NCBI GenBank assembly: GCA_027422505.1 | Contig: JAPQWV010001386.1 | Location: 1 to 64,000 of the forward strand | Direction: 5' to 3' | DNA length: 64,000 nt | From: Craterostigma plantagineum | Lineage: Eukaryota > Streptophyta > Magnoliopsida > Lamiales > Linderniaceae | Shown here: positions 42,291 through 54,525 of the stretch, piece after piece | Layout of the letters: the number at the start of each line of letters is the position of its first letter | Numbering within the stretch: the stretch's first letter is position 1 | Program-made: the position numbers and the translations under genes | The notes under the pieces: generated by a model | What the model was told of the DNA's origin: nothing | Seen by the model: the letters and a program-made list of their open reading frames with translations, nothing else | Databases searched by the model: none

Positions 42291-44931
42291 TGTAATACCC
42301 GAGTCTCGTAAGTAAGTCGGCCAATAAATTTGCATACATATTGTGTGATTTTATGACTGCATATTACGTGAATTCTGTTGTTATATTCTTATGTTATGAT
42401 TTAACAAATCACTAGATAAGAAGAGTTTGTGAATTATTAGGGTTTTCTAGGCATACTTCGAAAATAAAGATATCAAAGTTAAAGAATGTTGAGTGAGAAT
42501 AGAAGAAAATCTAGTTTTAATACTGATTTCGAGATCTAGTATAGATCTCGAAGTGAATCTCAAAACATTTGAATTAAGCAACTAGATTACTTAGCTTGAA
42601 AAGAGAAATCGACTTAGAAATTCAAACTCATGAATATTGAAATAAGGGAATCTCGACATATTAGAAACAAAGATGCCAAGATGTCGAAAGAGAAAACAAC
42701 AATTTCAAGAAGTAGGATTTCGAAATGAGTAAATATTGAAACAAATACGATTTCGAAACATTGGAATTCTAATTCTAGAATATGATTTCTTAGTTACAAA
42801 GTAATAGAGATAATGTAATAATGTTATAAGGACTTTACATGAACTAGATAAGTATTAGTATAACTTTTAACATTATTTGTCTATTACTAGACGCAACAAA
42901 TCGATAAGAATTGGCAAGGAAGATAACGAAATTATTTACACACTTTCGATAAACTTAAGAACAAGGAGGCAACAAGATTAAGCACCGTAAAGCTTAAGAG
43001 AAGGTATAATTTCTTACTCTGACTTTATATTTTGTTCAGTCTTTAGCATAATAGGGTATTTAACAGCACAAAATCTGCATGAATTTATGTTTTGAACAAG
43101 GTTTTGATTTTCGAAAATTAAACATGTCTTGTAGGGAACATGAAAATTTCGATTATTCAAGTTCACATGAAGCTTTGATTTCAGAAAAGACCTAAGTATG
43201 TTTAAGTCATGTGTGTTCTTGAAAAGTAGGATTTTTATTTTATACCAGGTTAGTCATGAAGGTTTAGGAATTGTTTAAGATTTATACGATTTTCAGATGG
43301 ATAAATATCGAAACCCTATAGGTCTTGTAGGGATAATCTCGAAATCATGTGGTGCGTGATTGAGCACAATATTTATCTTAAAAATAATGTCGAGATTCCT
43401 CATCAATGTGGGTGTCGAAATCATTATATATAATCTCGACAAACACACTGAAATCCTTGCAAATATCGAGATTCATTTCAGAACTTACATTGAAATCGTG
43501 GATTGTATGAATTTAGAAGTTTAACATGAGATCTCGAGAACTAATTCGAGATCCATATCGACATTATATTAAGCAATGTTTAAATCTCGAAGTCTATCTT
43601 AAAAATTTATATCGACATTGTGTTATAATTTTGATATGTAACCTCGACATTTTATTTGTAACCACAACACACATCTCGAAATCTATACAATCTCGGTATT
43701 ATTAAAGCTCGAAGTTTATATGTATTGTTTAATCAATTTCGAATTCATGTAAATACTACTTTGAGATCTTAGGGTTATGTATATCGAGATCTATTTTTAT
43801 CCAGGTCAAGATCTATTTTGATTCATGTCGATATCTTTATGAATCTCGAATGACATTCTTCAACTTAAGACAAAGTTCGAAACTTTAAATTTCGAAACCC
43901 ATAGAAGTCAAAACTAGGGTTTTCAAATTAAGCCAATTTCGTGAAATTGTAACTAGAATAACAAACCCTAATTTATATGTTCTTATACTTAGGGTTCGAA
44001 GATTAGCTATTTTACAGTACGCTAAATTAAATAGCTAAGGATACCTGGTAAGTGGAAGTCCCAACTACAACACATAATTATATGTACATGAAATTATGTG
44101 TTATGTGTTTCTATGATTTTATGTGACTTCCTACGTGAATTATTTGCGTTATATGACACGCATGATTTATTTACATGATATGATGGCATGACATGCCTAT
44201 TCATGACATGAACATATGCACGCACGTTTAGTACAAAAGGCATGATATGAGAGCGTGCATAATATACGATCGTCTGAGAGCGATAAATATTCGCCGATAT
44301 GGGCGTCTGATGTCGACTCACAGTTGAGTCACGGCTCTTCTATGCTACCATGGTGACGTCGTATGAAACCCACCTTGGGACAGAAAAGGCGCCCTAGGGT
44401 TAGCCTCTCTTGAGTGGGTATTGCCACTTATATTTATTTATCCCTTGTGGATTCGAGCTCCATGATGGTGCATAGCAAGATAGCCGAGGGCCCTACATGA
44501 CAAGACAAGACAAGGAAAAATATGAAGTCTAGGGAGCATTGGCGCGGATGCCTTTGCGAATTTAGGACCGTGCATGGCATGCATGGGTTCACTTACTGAG
44601 CTTTATAAGCTCATTCCACGTATTTATGTGTTGTAGGTTCACGGGATCACGGCATGATCTTTATGAAGGCGAGGCCAAATTTTGAAGCTTCCGGAGGACT
44701 TTTGAGGTGGCAGTGTGTACATGGATGCGACCTGAGTGGCGGGCAGTAGATTATTTTGAACACGCATGCGCACTCACCTATGTATTTATGTCCTAGAAAA
44801 TTTTGCACTGTACAGAAGAATTTCCTTTATATAAAAGTAAAATTTTGTACGCATTTTCATATATAGATTCATTTATATCACATGCAGTCACATAAAATAG
44901 TAATAAGAATGGGCGGTAGGAGTCAGGGGCA
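42291..44931. mobile_element. Long LTR-like insert in Sirevirus A RNase H (probable solo LTR)
   Basis: It starts TGTAATACCCGAG and ends GTCAGGGGCA, flanked by CCGC on both sides (42287-42290 and 44932-44935; a fifth base differs). RNase H codons continue across the junction once it is removed (KGTSGAC on the right, CFFLGNDLV on the left). It has no coding frame and no primer-binding site or purine tract. It shares long stretches with 54526-57534, for example CTTACTGAGCTTTATAAGCTC, so the two belong to one family. TGTAATACC starts and multi-kilobase length fit the long LTRs of some gypsy chromoviruses; a solo LTR left by recombination is the best reading. Confidence 0.65.
42530..44000. repeat. 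Dense TCGA-containing motif field in the first LTR-like insert
   Basis: About three dozen TCGA sites in 1.5 kb, mostly as ATCTCGAAATC, ATATCGAGATTC, TTTCGAAAC and similar words in both orientations. This is many times the rate expected in AT-rich DNA. A matching field lies in the second insert (55310-56180). Confidence 0.7.
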
Positions 44932-45900
44932 CCGCAGGCGCCACTTGTACCCTTGCGATCATCTTCGTCGCTTGCCCAATCAGCATCGCTATAGCCTACA
45001 AAACTCAAGTTATTATCTTTGAAAAACCATAGTCCTAGGCTACACGATCCACTCACATAACGAAGAATTCGCTTAACAGCATTAAGATGAGTCACTTTAG
45101 GTTCAGAATGATATCTAGCACATACGCAAACACTATACATGATGTCCGGTCTACTCGCAGAAAGATATAATAAACTGTCAATCATAGATCGATACAATGT
45201 TGGGTCAACATTCTGCTCCACATCGTCTTTACTTACCTTTTGCGTAGACCCATGGGCGTTTCCATTACTTGGCAGTGTCCAGCCCGAACTTCTTGACAGT
45301 GTTTTCGCGTATTTCTCTTGGACATAAAGATCTCGTCGCTACTTTGCTTAATCTGCAAACCTAGAAAATAGGTTAATTCGCTTATCATACTCATCTTGAA
45401 TGTAGTGTTCATCGGCTGCACAAACTGATCTAGTAAAGACTGTGAGCTCGAGCCAAAAGCAATGTCATCAACATATACTTGAGCAATCAAAATATCAGAC
45501 CGGCCCTTTTAACAAAAAGAGTACGGTCTGCCTCACCTCTCGTGAAATCAAACTCAAGTAAAAATGTCGCTAACATCGCATACCAAGCTCGAGGCGCTTG
45601 CTTCAATCCATATAAAGCTTTCTGTAGCTTAAAAACATGGTTAGGATAAGGGGATCTTCGAACCCTTTAGGCTGTTCAACATAGATTTCCTTATCAATAT
45701 ACCCATTCAAAAACGCACCCTTAACATCCATTTGATGTAAAGTGATGTTAAGCCAACATGCTATAGCTAACAAAAGTCTAATCGATTCTAGCCTAGCAAC
45801 AGGAACAAACGTCTCATCAAAGTCTATCCTTCTACTTGCGTATAACCCCGAGCTACTAAACGTGCCTTGTTTCTAACAACCCTACCAAGTTCATCGGATT
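44932..45900 (-). pseudogene. Sirevirus A reverse transcriptase and N-terminal RNase H
   Basis: Minus strand: ARLVARGYTQVEGI-like and DFDETFVPVARLESIR (about 45890-45790), QMDVKGAFLNGYIDKEIYV (about 45740-45680), the catalytic YVDDIAFGSS (45464-45475 for YVDD), then SRPDIMYSVCVCARYHSEPK and SDADWASDEDDRKGTSG (45221-44940). Frame changes occur near 45840, 45650, 45490 and 45240. All catalytic motifs are still readable. Confidence 0.88.
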
Positions 45901-46330
45901 TATTCTTAAAAATCCACTTAGTGCCTATGACATTAATGTCTTTCGACAGTGGAACTAGTGACCACACTTGGTTTTTCTCGAACTGCAAGAGTTCCTCTTG
46001 CATCGCATTTATCCAAAAATTATCCTTGAGTGCTTCAAGGACATTCTTCGGTTCAATCTCAGAAACAAAGCAATTAAACCATACCTCAGCGTTCTACCGT
46101 GTTCATGCCTACGTTTCTTACCATATACTTGTAATCTTTGTGTGGTTTGTCCCTGATCTTCCTTCCTTCGTTCACTTCACCAATAATGAGGTTAGTGGGA
46201 TGATCTTTCTGAATCTTAGCTGGAGGATCTCATCGCACTTCACTAGGACCAGTCTCATCGTTCTGCTCTGGCTCAGATGTTGAGTCCAATGTTGGCTCAA
46301 CATTGTCATCCCCAGTCTCCTCTGGTTCAT

Positions 46331-47358
46331 TTACCGCTTGTATAATATCTGAATATCTACTTGAGGAGACATTTTGCTAAGATCAGTAACATCATCAAAC
46401 ACGATATTCACTGACTCCTGAACGGACTTCATGCACAAGTTATATACTCGATAAGCACGACTATTAGACGAGTATCCTAGGAATATACACGTATCACTTT
46501 TCGAATCGAACTTGGTCAAATACTCACGATCATTCAACATGTAGCAAAAGCACCCAAAGACATGAAAGTATTTAACCGTAGGCTTCTTACCATTCAACAA
46601 CTCATACGATATTTTCTTAGTACCATGCCTAAAGAACACACGATTCGATATGTGACATGCAGTATGCAAAGCTTCAGCCCAAAAATGCTTAGAAACATTC
46701 TTAGAAAGTGACATAACCCGAGCCATCTCTTGTAAAGTCCTATTTTTCCTTTCGGCAACCCCAGTTTGTTGGGGCGTCTTAGGAGATGAATACTCATGCA
46801 CAATGCCTTTCTTATCACAAAACTCATTAAAATATTGATTTTCGAATTCTCTACCATGATCAGAGCTAATACGAAATATAGATGCACTGAAATTGTTCTA
46901 ATCATAGCACAAAAATTCTTAAAGAAATCAAACGATTCAGATTTTTCCCTAAGAAGAAAATCCATGCATATCTAGAAAAATCATCCACGAGCACATACGC
47001 ATATTTTCTACCTCCTATGCTATCAACTTCCATAGGACCCATCAAATCCATGTGAATTAATTGAAAACAGTGAGCAGTTTTAAAATGTTGGGCAGCTTGC
47101 TGGTCAACATTATGACCAACATGTGTTTGCTTACCTTCAAATACGATTCACAAACAACCTTACCAAACTCCGTAAGTTTTGGAATGCTCTGATTGCGTCA
47201 TGTTTGATAAGCTGTTCCAAAGTTTTGTAGTTGACGTGGCCCAATTTGAAATGCCAAAGAACAACATCGTCCTCGGCTTTTGATAGTTGGCACACGTCCT
47301 TCACACCGGATTTGTCGCCGACTAGATAGCAATTATCGCTCGATCTTTTACCTGCCAT
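46331..47358 (-). pseudogene. Sirevirus A integrase with GAG-pre-integrase region
   Basis: The zinc-binding LWHFKLGHVNYKTLEQL is in 47358-47137. The middle (47130-46810) is in broken frames but retains ISSDHGREFEN (about 46850). 46801-46331 encodes SSPKTPQQTGVAERKNRTLQ with the catalytic Glu, FWAEALHTACHISNR and the CIFLGYSSNSRAYRVYN C-terminal block. It inserts element cDNA. Frameshifts near 47140, 46970 and 46800. Confidence 0.87.
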
Positions 47359-47987
47359 AACTCAAACAGAATTTTGGTTAAAACTTCACAACACTCCTTA
47401 TTGAACCTTACCTCAAGGTCGTCGTCGCAAAGCTGGCTAATACTGATCAGATTCGCAACAAGCCCGTCTACATGGAGTACGTTGCTCAGCTTGGGAAAGT
47501 CGGGCACGTTTAATCTGCCACGGCCGAGAATTAGACCTTTAGAACCTCCTCCGAACGTCACAGATCCACTCCGTAAAGGCGTGTAATCACTAAGATACTC
47601 CTTGGTACCCGTCATGTGTCGGAAACACCCGCTATCGAAGTACCATGAACCTGTCACGTTAGCTCGCAAAGAGGTATACACTACAAGGCATTTATGACTT
47701 GATTTCTCGATCCAAACTTCCTTAGATGATACTATAGCATTCTGTTTGCTAGAATTTGAAGATGAGCCAGCTGAAGTTTCTCCAGACATACCCTTCAACA
47801 CTGATTTCTCAATGTTGGGTGAGATGTTGAATGACATTTCAGCCGACATCGATTTCTTGGCAGAAATCTCCCTCTTCAATTTCCAGCAAAATGGCTTTAA
47901 ATGTCCAGATTGCTTGCAATGATGGCAAATATATGAGCTATCTTTACTCTTAAGGGTCACATGCTTGGTACTATTCTTAGGATTCAC
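47322..47987 (-). pseudogene. Sirevirus A protease with upstream zinc knuckle
   Basis: The 221-codon frame has a CCHC knuckle, CHHCKQSGHLKPFC (residues 21-34), and the active site WYFDSGCFRHMTG (Asp at residue 118), followed by LNVPDFPKLSNVLHVDGL. The usual motif is DSGCSRHMTG; here Ser is Phe. It processes the Gag-Pol polyprotein. Confidence 0.88.
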
Positions 47988-48419
47988 AATTTCACACTCA
48001 TTACTTGCGGCTTAAGCTTTAACAAAGACTATCTTAGGCTGAACATGGGTCATGGGTTTCGGAATATCACATTCAGACTGAGTATTATATCCTAGACCTT
48101 GCTTATCAAAGATACCTAGAGACAATACCTCATCAAGGGTGGATTTACCTTTGTTCAACTTCGTAAGAGTTTCATCGCCTTATTGACTCGCTTTTGAAGT
48201 GTGTCGATCTCCTTGTCCTTCCGTGTCAGTGCGGCTTCCAACTTGTTCATACCATCCATCAAGCTCTCAATAAGCTTTTGTTCTTCTCGTTTTCCTCGGA
48301 CAAAACTTTTACCGCGGCATGGAGTTGCAAATTCTTCGCCTTTTCTATTTCAAAATGTGCCGACAACAGCTTAAGGGCTTCTTCACAACTCTCTGTTTCA
48401 GGTTCTGCATTATCAGAAC
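47988..48419 (-). other. Broken Gag-to-protease linker of Sirevirus A
   Basis: No intact frame. Remnants on the minus strand read as a coiled-coil stretch (leucine/lysine/glutamate-rich), expected between the Gag zinc knuckle and protease in Sireviruses. Confidence 0.5.
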
Positions 48420-49634
48420 TCAAAAACCATCAAAACAGTTTGAATCATCATAATAAAAAATGATATGTTTTCCAGATGTTGAGTCAGATGTTGGCTCAAC
48501 ATCTGTTACCGCAGTGAAGCCGATTTGAGGATCTTCATCTTCTTCATCGTCAGAGAAGGACTGGATAGTAACTGATGATTGCTTGTTCTCCCCATAGCAT
48601 GGTTCTTCATCTTCATCGTCTGAAAGGTCTATCCACATGACCTTTCCATGCTTGCGAAGTGTGTTTGCACATTCGTTGGCAAAGTGGCCCCAACCTTGGC
48701 ATTCATAGCATCTGATTGACTCATAATTGATGTTCTTCTTCTTCTTATTTCCGTCAGGCTTCCCAAAAGGCTTGCGCTTAGTGAACGGAGGAGCAGAAGA
48801 CAGTTCAGCTTTGGCATTCTCGCCTTTCTAAATGTTGGGCCAATATTCTGCACAACATTCTTCTTTTTGAAGTACTTCACAAATTTCTTCACGACCATGG
48901 CTATGTCCTCTTCGTTATTGGGGTCAACCTCAATCCTTCGATGGCTGGCTGACCAGTGCGACACTCATTCCTCGTGAGGCCCTCCTTTGGACTTCGAGAT
49001 TTGTTTCGAAGTTCTTCAAGATGTTCATCAAGACGTTGAAGTCCATGTTGGCTAGGTTGTATGATTCCTCGATCGCCGATACCTTCACATTGAATTTTTC
49101 GGTTAGTGTACGAAGAGCTTTAGAGTTTAATACCTTGTTTGTCATCGGATCTACTAGGCTGGCGCACTCGCTTGAGATCATCAACAGCTTTCCAAAGTAC
49201 GTGCTAATATCTTCGTCTTCCTTCATTCTGATATTCTCGAACTGACTGAAGAGGAGGCGTAGCTTGGTTTCACGCACAGTTGCGTCGTCTTCACAGTACT
49301 TCTGAAGAAAATCCCACGCATTTTGAGCAATAGTACAATTCTGGATGATCTTGAACATAAACATGTCCACGGATGAGAAGATTTCGTTGAGTGCCTTGTC
49401 GTTGTATTCTGCCGCGTTCTTCTCAGCGATCGTCCACTCCTCGACAGGTTTGTCCACGACTTCGCCATCAGCGTTTGGTGTAGTCTTTGGAGTCGTATAG
49501 CCATGCAGAACTGCTTCCCACGCTCGCACATCGATGGACTTGATACACTGCCGCACACGAACCTTCCAATACGCATAATTGGAGCCGTCTAACACTGAGA
49601 CTTTGCCGATGTAGTTTGAGCTTGTAACATCCAT
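48420..49634 (-). pseudogene. Sirevirus A Gag
   Basis: The N-terminal capsid part is open from the start codon at 49634 to 48930 (VLDGSNYAYWKVRVRQCIKS, FSQFENIRMKEDEDIS). It is followed in other frames by basic sequence with AMVVKKFVKYFKK (about 48890), a zinc knuckle CYECQGWGHFANEC (about 48665-48710) and an acidic tail, DLSDDEDEEPCYGE (about 48595-48630). It forms the particle and binds RNA. The start fits: it is about 40 bp after the primer-binding site. Frameshifts near 48940, 48750 and 48640. Confidence 0.87.
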
Positions 49635-49672
49635 TATATAGGATTTTCAGCGCTTAGTAACGTCAAGCGTAG

Positions 49673-49684
49673 GCTCTGATACCA
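49673..49684 (-). other. Primer-binding site of Sirevirus A
   Basis: Minus strand TGGTATCAGAGC (initiator Met), three bases from the LTR boundary at 49688. Confidence 0.9.
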
Positions 49685-49687
49685 CTT

Positions 49688-50449
49688 TGAAGGGGGGTCC
49701 CGTCACAATGGATGTAAAACACACTAAGTTCTAAACTGATGTAGGACGTGATGTTGGGCTAACACTCACACTCACTTAGAACCGCACAGCGGAAATGATG
49801 ATAACTTAGTGATAAAACGAAACTAGCACAAGAGATGATTTTATGCAGCAAAAGATGGAATACAAACTATCAAAAAGGATAGTCAAAAACACGTCTAGCA
49901 AAACCTACGAATCAAAAAGGATTCTGCAAACCACAAGATCTTTCGACCTTTGAAAAGCTAGACTAAAAGAAAACTCTCTAAAGATGATATTCGCCCAAAG
50001 ACACTCTCGATTTCGCTCGTTGTAAGTTCCGTACTTCAAACTGTTAAGTGAAGTCCCTTTTATATGTCTTCGACTTTGGGGCGACTTTATAACGTCCACT
50101 AACTCCCACTAACCTCCACTAACGTCCACTAAGTGTATTTGGTCCGTTAGTGAGCATTAGAGCTCGGCTTGGTCAGCTCCAAAGGCTCGGTCTTCACTTG
50201 AGCTCCAAGTCTCCTATTTTTAGTATGCTCCTTTTCAATTTTCGTTCTAGCTTATCCACACTTCTTCCACGTGGTTTGATCCATTCCATTCCTTAATATA
50301 TCTTGCACAATCCTAGAAAATATGACACGTCATTAATAAAATAAGTTTTGGGCATGAAAGATAAAACTGAGATAGGGAACATTCTTGGTCAACAGATGTT
50401 GACTAGAATGTTACCCAACATTGATTCTGTTGAAAGCTCAACATCAACA
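49688..50449 (-). repeat. 5' LTR of Sirevirus A
   Basis: 762 bp, aligned with 37544-38340. Differences are a few substitutions and a deletion of about 45 bp after TTTATGCAGCAA, where the longer copy has two GCAGCAA/GCTGCG-like words that could have mediated the loss. Confidence 0.9.
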
Positions 50450-50690
50450 GAAGAGTGTCGTAGTTCGGACTTAGTAGCCATTTTATGGAGTATTAAGCTG
50501 GTATGTTCTTTAGTATTTTTCGTTTGATCTTTGAATATTGCTTTCTTTCGATCTTGATTTTCTTTTTTTATGTGTTATGTACATTTCTCTCTTGACGAGA
50601 GTTTTGTCCCTACTGGATGTTCGACTGTATCCAGAGGGCGTTATCAGGCTATTAACTCTGTATCTTTGTATATATATTAAATATCGTTTT
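50450..50690. other. Spacer between Sirevirus A and Sirevirus B
   Basis: 241 bp of T-rich sequence with no gene. Together with 37280-37543 it probably represents the target DNA (an older transcribed repeat) into which both elements inserted. Confidence 0.4.
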
Positions 50691-52391
50691 TGAAGATATA
50701 AATGTGCCTAAGAGGGGGTGAATTAGGTCTATAGAAATTTGCTTCTTTTCACAAATTCTAAGTGTAGTGACTTGGATATGCCTATTGATGCTTGTGACGT
50801 GTATACCTGATATATCCTAGTTCCTCGGATGTGTTTCGGGTCTGTCTCACTGTGATAAAGAAATAACTAAAAAGTAAATGCGAGACAGGATTTTTATAGA
50901 GGTTATATCCCAAACTAGGTTTACTCCTCTCCTTGGGGTTTGCTCCCCAAGAGTTTAACCAATCACTATAATGCACCGTAGCTGGATACAAAAACTGATT
51001 GGTTAGCCCAATACACAACCGAAACAAGTCGAACACTAGCCACTACTAGGTTACCACACGCCGAGTTTCGTTCCTCGGAATCTACTTGATCCCAACAGAC
51101 ACAGCTCGCTACCGAAGGGCCCCTGGACTTGTCATTCCCTTCACGTATGCGTAAACGTCAACCTTGCCTCCTTGGTATTGCTCACGTCCGAAGACAACAC
51201 GTCCGAAGACAGAATATATGGAGGGGATGATGGAATAATCGGATAAATCACTCGCTCAGTGATGGATATGCAGGTTAACGCTTAGTAAGGCAGAAAGCTA
51301 TCGCAAGTGAATGGCTCAGGAATCTATTAGTATCTTTCTGCTCAAATATCTCTCGTAGGCTTATGTTCGCAAATTCTAAGTTCCTTGAAATTATGAAGTG
51401 TAGCTCATATATAGACCTTTTCAATCCACACTTCACATGGAAAATTATATCATATAATAATCACCAAATCAAGCATAGTTTTCATGCAATTTCGAGTTAA
51501 TCATACCATATAAATCATGCTCTTAATAAATCATCAGAACGGTCAATAGCACATTAAAGCATGATTATATTCCGTATAAAGAGCTTAATTTCGTTCTCAT
51601 GCATATTCAATCACTTCGCATATATTTACCATGTCAGGACTTTCCATAAGTGATTCCCTGCTATCAGTTTCTAGAACAAGTCAATCCAGATTTACTTTCC
51701 AAGTATAGCACACAAGATAGCATCACATCAGCACGTTTTCCATGTACAATTCATAGTATTAGGTCAATATATTTACCATGTTTAGCACCCGAATCAGATC
51801 AGAGCATGCTTAATTCGATTTATCAATCATGACTAGAACTTTCCTTATTTCAGAGATCACATCCGTTTATAGCATATACCATATAATAGCATCTTATCCA
51901 CAAAGTCAATCAAATCAAATATTTCCTAAATATAATAATCCAATCAGCATAAGGAAAGATATTAATTCAATATTGCACATTAAATTCAGTGGAAAGCATG
52001 CAAAATCGTATATGTGATTTTCGTCCAGGAATAATCAAGTATCAACGGATATATCACTTTCCATATATAAACAGCATATTTTCCATATATAGCTCAGCAG
52101 GATATCTCATGCATTATTTCCATATATAGTACAGAACGATATATCCTATCACATGGGTTGTCTATAACATGCGATCACATAGTCTCATCAACAAATCACA
52201 GAATCATATGCGAATCAAATATTCAACAATTTAATCAATTTAAGCTCATATATCATGCAAGGTCGAATATTTTCACGAACTTAGACATTATATTTATCAC
52301 AAATCGAATTGCTTAATTTATAGACCTAATGTCGTTACAATTACATCGTTCATCAAAACTCCCTAACATGTATGGACCAAAAAGGTCAACA
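50691..52391 (-). repeat. 3' LTR of Sirevirus B (1701 bp)
   Basis: TGAAGATATAAATGTGCC to GGTCAACA in plus orientation, followed by the purine tract AAAAAGGGGAGAA on the minus strand (52392-52405). The first 942 bp match 63059-64000 closely. Much of 51400-52330 is AT-rich with repeated CATATAT and ATCATGC words. Confidence 0.9.
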
Positions 52392-52405
52392 TTCTCCCCT
52401 TTTTG

Positions 52406-53102
52406 ATGATGACATGTAATTGATGCAGCACGGAAGCATGTAAGCATATTCAATTTAGCAAGTCCTAGCGCATATGTCTAAGTGTTCCACAATCACAAAG
52501 CAGAGCATATGATATTTCTTAATCACATATGATACATATTTGCTCCCCCTGTCTAAGTGCAGTTATCTCTATTACATGCAAAGATATATCGTGAGTGAAT
52601 TTGCTCCCCCAATCTAAGTGCAGATATATCGTATCATTTTCAGGGTTATATCATGAGTGCAAAATTTTTGAAGTTTACCCGTGAGTGTGCTCCCCTGCCT
52701 AAGTGCGCATTTTCCAAGCATGATTCAAGCAATCACGTAATCATTGCAGCAGGCACTTAGCACTTATCAAAAAATCTCACACAAGTCAACTTGCATAGTT
52801 AAGTATCAGTGTCTCACTGTAACGGAGCATAAGATCAGATAACGCAGTGTAAGATCAACACAGATATATCCAGAGATCAGAGCAAAAATATTATGCATTG
52901 GAGATATATCATAAAAGCAGCAAAATAATATATAGATTAGGGTTCACGAGCTTCCCTACACACCAAAACACTTAGACGCTCAACGCCTAAACTTACCTTA
53001 CTACTCCCCCTTCATTATCAAAAAGGCGGGAGGGACTCCTAAAAACTGAACTACTTAATATCCTAAAAGCAGCTAAGAGCAGAACTGAGCATGAGAGGCA
53101 GC
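52406..53102 (-). other. Sirevirus B region upstream of 3' LTR with repeated purine tracts
   Basis: No gene. The plus-strand words TTGCTCCCCC-TCTAAGTGCAG occur three times (about 52541, 52600 and 52689), giving purine tracts GGGGGAGCA on the minus strand, each next to a CACTTAG word. Repeated polypurine tracts here are described for Sireviruses. ATATATC-ATGAGTG words are interspersed. Confidence 0.65.
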
Positions 53103-54525
53103 CTACTGGCTAGAAGAGGATTCAGAAACGGCGGGTTTAGGAAGGGACTTCTTGACCAGCTTGGAGAGCTTGAAAAGTTTCAACGACAGTTCGGTATACT
53201 GTTCTTTGAGCTTGCAGAAACGCTTCTGATTATCAGCTTTGATATCGGAGATATCGCGGCGCAACACGGATATTCTTGTCTTCCCGGCGCTGAGCTCATC
53301 TTCGTAGTCCTCGTCGTCGTCGCTCTTCACCTTTGCCTTTCCCTTCGCAGCAGACCGCTTCTGGGCGCTATCCACTGACCTGCCTTCCTTTGCCTTGAAC
53401 CAGCCTTGGCTCTTTGTGTGGTGAATACCCATTCGCTTCAAGGTCACAAGGTCCACTACATGGACAGCCTTATCTTCCCAAGCCGGCGGCAGAATAATAC
53501 CCTCGCACTCGAACAGGTGAGTGAGTTGCATTCCATAGGGCAGCACCTTGTCTTTGCTCTCGATGGCCTGAATCATGTGCTTCATGACGATATATCCTAG
53601 GTTGAATCTGCGATTCTGGGATATCATGTATACGGCGAAGGTGCTCATGAAGTTCATGGTGGTCGAAGTGGCCGCACTGCCTATTTTCGCACCCCAGAGG
53701 GTCATGTTGAGCAGTTTGTGCAGGAAGAAAAAGTCGATAGGGAGTTTGTTCAGGGCTTCTCCGTCAGAAAATCGAGGTTTGGTGCGGGTATTCAGAGTGT
53801 TCGAAGGACATCACTGAGATCAAACTCATCGACACGGCACCAGTCGCTCATGTCGTAGTGACAGAGGACCTCATCAGCAACCCCCAACATGGCATTCATA
53901 GTCTTCTAGTGGTCCATTCGATTTGCGCCGAGAATATAGGAGCGAGTGTTGATATGCCCTTCGAACTCTTCGTAGTCAAAGTTTGCATAGAAGAGCTTGA
54001 CCACCTCAGGATAGTAGGGCGTGTTGATGCTGAGAAACTGCTCCCATCCAAAATCCTTTAACCAAGTGAAAACCATTCCTTCAGGCAAGTTGTCGAAAGC
54101 AACTCCCCGTCCTCTGGCAATATCCCGGTTGCTGAAACTCTTGTAGATGGTTCGATTGTGTTCCTCCAAAAAGAGGGCTTCAACAGGGATTTCGTGGGCT
54201 TTGACAGATCAATAGGCGGGATGTCAGAATGTTTGGGGTCGACTGTGGAGAAGGAGGGCTCTTTCAATTGGTGATGGAGGTTTTTCAGGAGTTTGGGATC
54301 GTGGAGGCGATTTCTGAGTTTCCTCAGGAACTTCTTCAGGGATCTCGGAACTTGAGGCAGGCTTTTCTGGTTCGGGTGACTTTGCGGGGGTACCGGTAGG
54401 GGTGAGGCTGGATCTCTTGTCTTCTTCTTCTTCTTCTTGACAGGTTTGGCCGGAGAGGAAATAATTTCAGTGGATTTCGCTTTGGAACGGGTTTTGCGAG
54501 CAGAAGGCGATGAGGCTGAGCTTGT
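53103..54525 (-). pseudogene. env-like region of Sirevirus B, C-terminal part
   Basis: Minus strand: Ser/Lys-rich sequence with PVKKKKKKTRD (about 54430), a possible nuclear-localisation-type basic stretch, then KPSFWRNTIEPSTRVSATG-like and YKSFSNRDIARGRGVAFDN (54267-53906), typical of the putative plant transposon protein domain. 53705-53103 encodes MNFMSTFAVYMISQNRRFN and a coiled-coil, charged C terminus (DDDEDYEDELS, then LRRDISDIKADNQKRFCKL). The order, fold class and coiled-coil tail match the region of element A. Frameshifts near 54180, 53900 and 53720. Confidence 0.6.

Larger units (their letters stand above)
38941..48870. repeat. Dispersed palindrome ATGTTG-NNN-CAACAT throughout Sirevirus A
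   Basis: Perfect copies with a 3-base spacer: 38941-38957, 40699-40717, 41868-41886, 45196-45212, 46287-46305 and 48486-48504 (arms of 7-8 bp, e.g. GAATGTTGGGTCAACATTC). Degenerate copies: about 39767-39795, 41394-41422, 47084-47122, 47811-47840 and 48831-48868. Both LTRs contain a near-perfect copy close to their end (about 38300-38323 and 50406-50428). In coding parts it is translated as NV(D/E)PT-like peptides, e.g. QNVDPTLYRS and LNVDPTFDPN. None of the other elements in the window shows it. Confidence 0.85.
37544..50449 (-). mobile_element. Sirevirus-like Ty1/copia element A, with env-like region and nested LTR-like insert
   Basis: Minus-strand element. LTRs are 37544-38340 (3') and 49688-50449 (5'), TG to CA in plus orientation. 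An initiator-Met primer-binding site is on the minus strand at 49673-49684. The order on the minus strand is Gag (two zinc knuckles), protease, integrase, reverse transcriptase, RNase H, then a long acidic env-like region before the 3' LTR: the layout of the SIRE/Maximus branch of copia. No 5-bp target duplication is visible (AATTT before, GAAGA after), which may mean recombination at one end. Many frameshifts. The 5' LTR has lost about 45 bp relative to the 3' LTR (near 49850 versus 37700-37746). Confidence 0.9.
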
